Source: an uncultured Lachnoanaerobaculum sp.
Lineage (GTDB): Bacteria > Bacillota > Clostridia > Lachnospirales > Lachnospiraceae
Direction: 5' to 3'
DNA length: 18,239 bases
NCBI GenBank assembly: GCA_938041725.1
Contig: CALISX010000331.1
Span: 1 to 18,239, forward strand
Under the pieces are notes generated by a model, which saw only the letters and a list, made by a program, of their open reading frames with translations, was not told where the DNA came from and did no database searches. This document shows positions 15,624 to 18,239 of this stretch, in pieces (positions within the stretch are counted from its first letter, which is position 1; each line of letters begins with the position of its first letter). Made by a program: the position numbers and the translations under genes.

Positions 15624-17090
15624 CTATAAATTTTCGTTGAAAACACGATTCAGTTGCTGCGTATCCACCAAGGGAAAATCCTTTACGATTTTTCCATTTT
15701 CTAAAAGAACTACACGGTTGCAAACAGATACAATGAATTCATAATCATGGGTAATGATAATAGATGCATTTTTATTTCCCGTCATAGAATCAATGAACCT
15801 GCAAATCGTCTGCATATTTTCATAGTCTAAGCCACTGGTGGGCTCATCAAAGACATTGACCCTTTTGTGCAGTAAATAAGAGGCGGCAACCACCAAGCGC
15901 TGTTTCTGTCCTATAGACAGCCTGGTGGGATGCTGCTCTTTGCTGTCGGATAGTCCCAACACATCCAGAACATTTTCTATCTGCATTTCTATATGGGGCT
16001 GTCCTTCATGGCCAAGGAGCAAATCGTGGTAGACATTGTACCCGAAGAGCTGAAAATCCACATTTTGCATGACATAGCTTACAGTTTTGCTTCGTTCTTT
16101 TGGTACAAGCTTTTTGCCGTCGAAGTATATACTGCCCTGCTGTTCCTTTTTTAAACCACATAGAATTTTCGCCAGGGTGGTTTTTCCACATCCATTTCTG
16201 CCCAGCAAAGCCACCTTATCCCCTGGGGACACAGAAAAGGAAAGTCCCTGTAATATTTTTCTTTCTTTTTGGTATCCAAAGGTGATATCCTGCAATGCTA
16301 AGAGTGGTTCGTCAAATTTTAAGGCGGGGGGATCCCGGATAATGTTTTGAAAAAGATGGATTCCTCGTAATCCGATCCTATGAAACAAAGAGTTGTTCAT
16401 TCTCTTGCGTGCAGGTTTATCCAATATGCGGCTTATTTTGCCCTGCTCCATCACAACTAACCGGTCACAAAGGTTTTCCAGATAGAACAGGCGGTGTTCT
16501 ATTACAAGGATGGTATAGCCGTTTTGTTTTAATTTCTCAAAGATTTTGGATAATAAAACAATGGAGGGATAATCCAAATTAGCGGAAGGTTCATCCAGCA
16601 AAAGAATATCTGTTTTCAGCATTAAAGCAGATGCAATGGCCACCTTTTGCTTTTCGCCGCCGGATAAAGCAGATAGTTTTTTGTCAAGTATCCTATGCAG
16701 GGAAAGCATGGAAAGGATGCGCTGCAGACGTTGCTCTATGTCCTGTTTGGAAACACCGTAGTTTTCACAAGCATAAACAAGGTCGGACAATACATCTGCT
16801 GTAAAAAACTGGTTTTCCGGATTCTGAAAAACGGAAGCGGCCATTTGGGATATTTCTCCTATACGCAGCGATGCAGTATTTCTATGGTGTATCGAAATGT
16901 TTCCGGATCGTTCTCCCTCAAAAAAAAGAGGACAAAGACCATTGATACAGCGAAACAGGGTAGATTTCCCGCAGCCGCTTCTTCCCGTCAGGACTACAAA
17001 TTCCCCTTTTTTGATGGAAAGACTCACTTCTTTTATGGTTTGAAATTCATTCTCTTTATATTGATAGCTCACTTTTTCTAATCGGATCAT
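15624..17090 (-). CDS. ECF transporter ATPase with two fused nucleotide-binding domains
   Basis: The energising subunit of the ECF transporter, carrying both ATPase halves in one 488-aa chain. Domain 1 has Walker A GRSGCGKST (36-44), Q-loop QNPENQ (89-94), signature LSGGE (142-146), Walker B with D-loop DILLLDEPSANLD (161-173) and His199. Domain 2 has Walker A GRNGCGKTT (297-305), Q-loop QNVDFQ (342-347), a degenerate signature LSIGQ (391-395), Walker B VNVFDEPTSGLD (411-422) and His448. Most ECF systems use two separate A proteins. The fused form is typical of dedicated modules such as MptD or thiamine-precursor systems. AAGGAG (complement of 17096-17101) overlaps the T-subunit stop codon. 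Confidence 0.93.
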   Translation of the reverse strand: MIRLEKVSYQYKENEFQTIKEVSLSIKKGEFVVLTGRSGCGKSTLFRCINGLCPLFFEGERSGNISIHHRNTASLRIGEISQMAASVFQNPENQFFTADVLSDLVYACENYGVSKQDIEQRLQRILSMLSLHRILDKKLSALSGGEKQKVAIASALMLKTDILLLDEPSANLDYPSIVLLSKIFEKLKQNGYTILVIEHRLFYLENLCDRLVVMEQGKISRILDKPARKRMNNSLFHRIGLRGIHLFQNIIRDPPALKFDEPLLALQDITFGYQKERKILQGLSFSVSPGDKVALLGRNGCGKTTLAKILCGLKKEQQGSIYFDGKKLVPKERSKTVSYVMQNVDFQLFGYNVYHDLLLGHEGQPHIEMQIENVLDVLGLSDSKEQHPTRLSIGQKQRLVVAASYLLHKRVNVFDEPTSGLDYENMQTICRFIDSMTGNKNASIIITHDYEFIVSVCNRVVLLENGKIVKDFPLVDTQQLNRVFNENL

Positions 17091-17099
17091 TTTGTCTCC

Positions 17100-17768
17100 T
17101 TAAAATAAGTCAATGGCCGTACTCATACCCAGTGCCATAAGAGATAGTACGAAAAAAAGGACATCTCTTTTGCGGATTTTTACATCAAAATAGGTGCTTC
17201 GGTCCGCCTGATGCTCTATCCCCTTTACAAGGGCGGCACAGGAAAATTCTTCTGCTGTGCCCAAACTGCGAAACAGCATGGGAACCAGTATGTATTCCAG
17301 CATACGCAAGGGGTGCAGGAGCATTCCCTTCCAGGAGGTATCTATCCCTTTCAGTTTCATGGCCTCAACAATGGTTACAAAATCATCCTTCAATGAAGTA
17401 AAATGGCGAAACATTACTGCTATACTGAGAAGGATACCCTTTGGACATCTGCATTTGGCAAGGGCTGTTGTAATTTCTGATAAATTTTTTTGTTCTTTGA
17501 TTGCTGTCCCCAGCATCAAAAACGGGATGATTCTCTGGAGAATAAAAGCAATCATACCGATCATCAAAAAAACAGACCTTTGTAAGGAGGGAAGGATATG
17601 TACTGCAGCATAATAGTACAAAAATAATCCGCCGAAAGCTCCCCCGTAATGCAGTGCCGCAGAGTACTGTCCTCCAGTCAACAGCACGGCTGCTGCAATA
17701 AAAAAGGAACATAGGGTTACGGCGGGCTTTCCAGAGAGCAGCATAAATAACATAATCAATAAGTCCAA
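17100..17768 (-). CDS. ECF transporter transmembrane (T) subunit, CbiQ family; 5' end uncertain
   Basis: The scaffold subunit that couples the ATPase to the S subunit. A protein of at least 222 aa with several hydrophobic helices and the cytoplasmic coupling region. The two Ala-Arg-Gly coupling motifs appear as LKG (139-141) and VKG (181-183), with Lys in place of Arg. The start shown is a TTG (complement of 17766-17768) without a good ribosome site. In-frame codons upstream read KKYRTFDFRTIIF, which resembles the conserved DPRTK-type N-terminus, so the true protein probably begins further upstream. No ATG/GTG/TTG is in that frame there. A GTG in another frame (17829-17827) would join it if a run of seven A (complement of 17802-17808) were one base shorter. 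First gene of the leftward operon. Confidence 0.85.
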   Translation of the reverse strand: MDLLIMLFMLLSGKPAVTLCSFFIAAAVLLTGGQYSAALHYGGAFGGLFLYYYAAVHILPSLQRSVFLMIGMIAFILQRIIPFLMLGTAIKEQKNLSEITTALAKCRCPKGILLSIAVMFRHFTSLKDDFVTIVEAMKLKGIDTSWKGMLLHPLRMLEYILVPMLFRSLGTAEEFSCAALVKGIEHQADRSTYFDVKIRKRDVLFFVLSLMALGMSTAIDLF

Positions 17769-17989
17769 AAAAATAATGGTTCTAAAATCAAAAGTTCTGT
17801 ATTTTTTTATATCCTTTATAGTTATTCACCACCTTTATATAAATACTGCCAATAAGCCTATTGTTATGTATTGTGTTATGGTATAATACCACATTATAGG
17901 TTAGGGATATCTAACTTATGGCCAGGATTGTCTTTTTGCCGTATCCTTTGGCTTTTACCATCATTCAAACCGGAAGGAGGGAGACTGTT
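17769..17989. promoter_or_regulatory. Divergent regulatory region of the ECF/ABC operon and the regulator gene
   Basis: The gap between the leftward operon and the rightward regulator holds paired signals. On the minus strand, TATAAT (complement of 17893-17898) lacks a good -35, as expected of an activated promoter. On the plus strand, TATAAT (17882-17887) sits in the palindrome GGTATAATACC (17880-17890), with TTGTTA (17861-17866) as a poor, 15-nt spaced -35. Likely regulator sites are the imperfect direct repeat ATTGTTATG/ATTGTGTTATG (17860-17880) and the inverted repeat GTTAG-N6-CTAAC (17900-17915). Which protein binds is inferred from context. Confidence 0.5.
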
Positions 17990-18239
17990 TTGAATAAGGG
18001 CTATCAGAGTTTTATAGAACATACAGAAAGCAGGCTTGTAAGAACCGGTGCTTTGATGAATACCGGTTTCGATACCTATCAGTTTGCATCGGACATTGGA
18101 AAAGGATACACTGCCATATATGAGCTGGATTCTTATGCCAGTATCTGCATTGCAGAGCATTCCTATATCCGGGATTTTGAATATCAAGTCATATCAGAAG
18201 ATTCCATAGCCATACAACAGTACGACTCCATTGATTCTG
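17990..18239 (+). CDS. Probable AraC-type transcriptional regulator, N-terminal part only
   Basis: 83 codons are visible before the window ends. The start is TTG 17990 with AAGGAGG (17974-17980) 9 nt upstream; no ATG lies in frame nearby. The translation begins LNKGYQSFIEHTESRLVRTG and continues with a predicted beta-rich stretch (GYTAIYELDSYASICIAEHSY), like ligand-sensing N-terminal domains of AraC-family activators. The DNA-binding helices lie outside the window, so the family call rests mainly on divergent position next to a metallophore-like uptake operon, the usual place of a YbtA/PchR-like activator. A different regulator or enzyme is possible. A reading frame on the opposite strand is a shadow. 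Confidence 0.55.
   Translation, partial: MNKGYQSFIEHTESRLVRTGALMNTGFDTYQFASDIGKGYTAIYELDSYASICIAEHSYIRDFEYQVISEDSIAIQQYDSIDS

Noticed and set aside
17894..18187. 97-residue minus-strand reading frame at the right end
   Set aside because: It lies opposite the regulator gene, which has an ideal AAGGAGG site and a coherent translation.

Overview
This 18.2 kb window is the chromosomal replication origin neighbourhood of a Gram-positive anaerobe of the Clostridia, most likely Lachnospiraceae-like. The gene order yidC-yidD-rnpA-rpmH (leftward) | oriC | dnaA-dnaN-S4 gene-recF-gyrB-gyrA (rightward) is the conserved Firmicutes origin arrangement. The clostridial style of YidC, DnaN and GyrA and the strong GGAGG-type ribosome sites point the same way. 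This taxon call is inference from gene content, not a database match.

Left arm (1-2535, all minus strand): a 3'-truncated yidC, yidD, rnpA, rpmH with a near-consensus promoter, and an orphan ECF-transporter substrate-binding (S) subunit, possibly PanT-like. A GC-rich palindromic element lies between yidD and yidC. A small perfect hairpin lies between rpmH and rnpA.

Origin (about 2600-2975 plus 4480-4534): at least four perfect TTATCCACA DnaA boxes and several near matches precede dnaA. A second part, with one DnaA box, a short run of TAN triplets and a very A/T-rich stretch, lies between dnaA and dnaN. It looks like a bipartite origin whose unwinding site is downstream of dnaA. A DnaA box overlaps the predicted -35 of the leftward ECF-S promoter, and a weak box sits just downstream of the predicted dnaA promoter.

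Right arm (2998-11380, plus strand): dnaA, dnaN, the S4-domain gene, recF, gyrB and gyrA, with the S4 gene/recF overlapping by 44 nt and recF/gyrB by 4 nt.

Accessory block (11500-18239): a tightly packed leftward operon of an ECF T subunit, a double-domain ECF ATPase, an MptD-family ECF S subunit and two half-size ABC transporters with exporter fold. It is transcribed head-on to the fork leaving oriC. A divergent plus-strand gene cut by the window edge is probably an AraC-type regulator. The set resembles metallophore uptake loci in which a dedicated ECF transporter accompanies a YbtPQ/IrtAB-like pair. No siderophore biosynthesis gene is seen here, so scavenging of a foreign metallophore is the working hypothesis. 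This block is the most interesting part of the window.

No tRNA, rRNA, CRISPR array, insertion sequence or prophage gene was seen.
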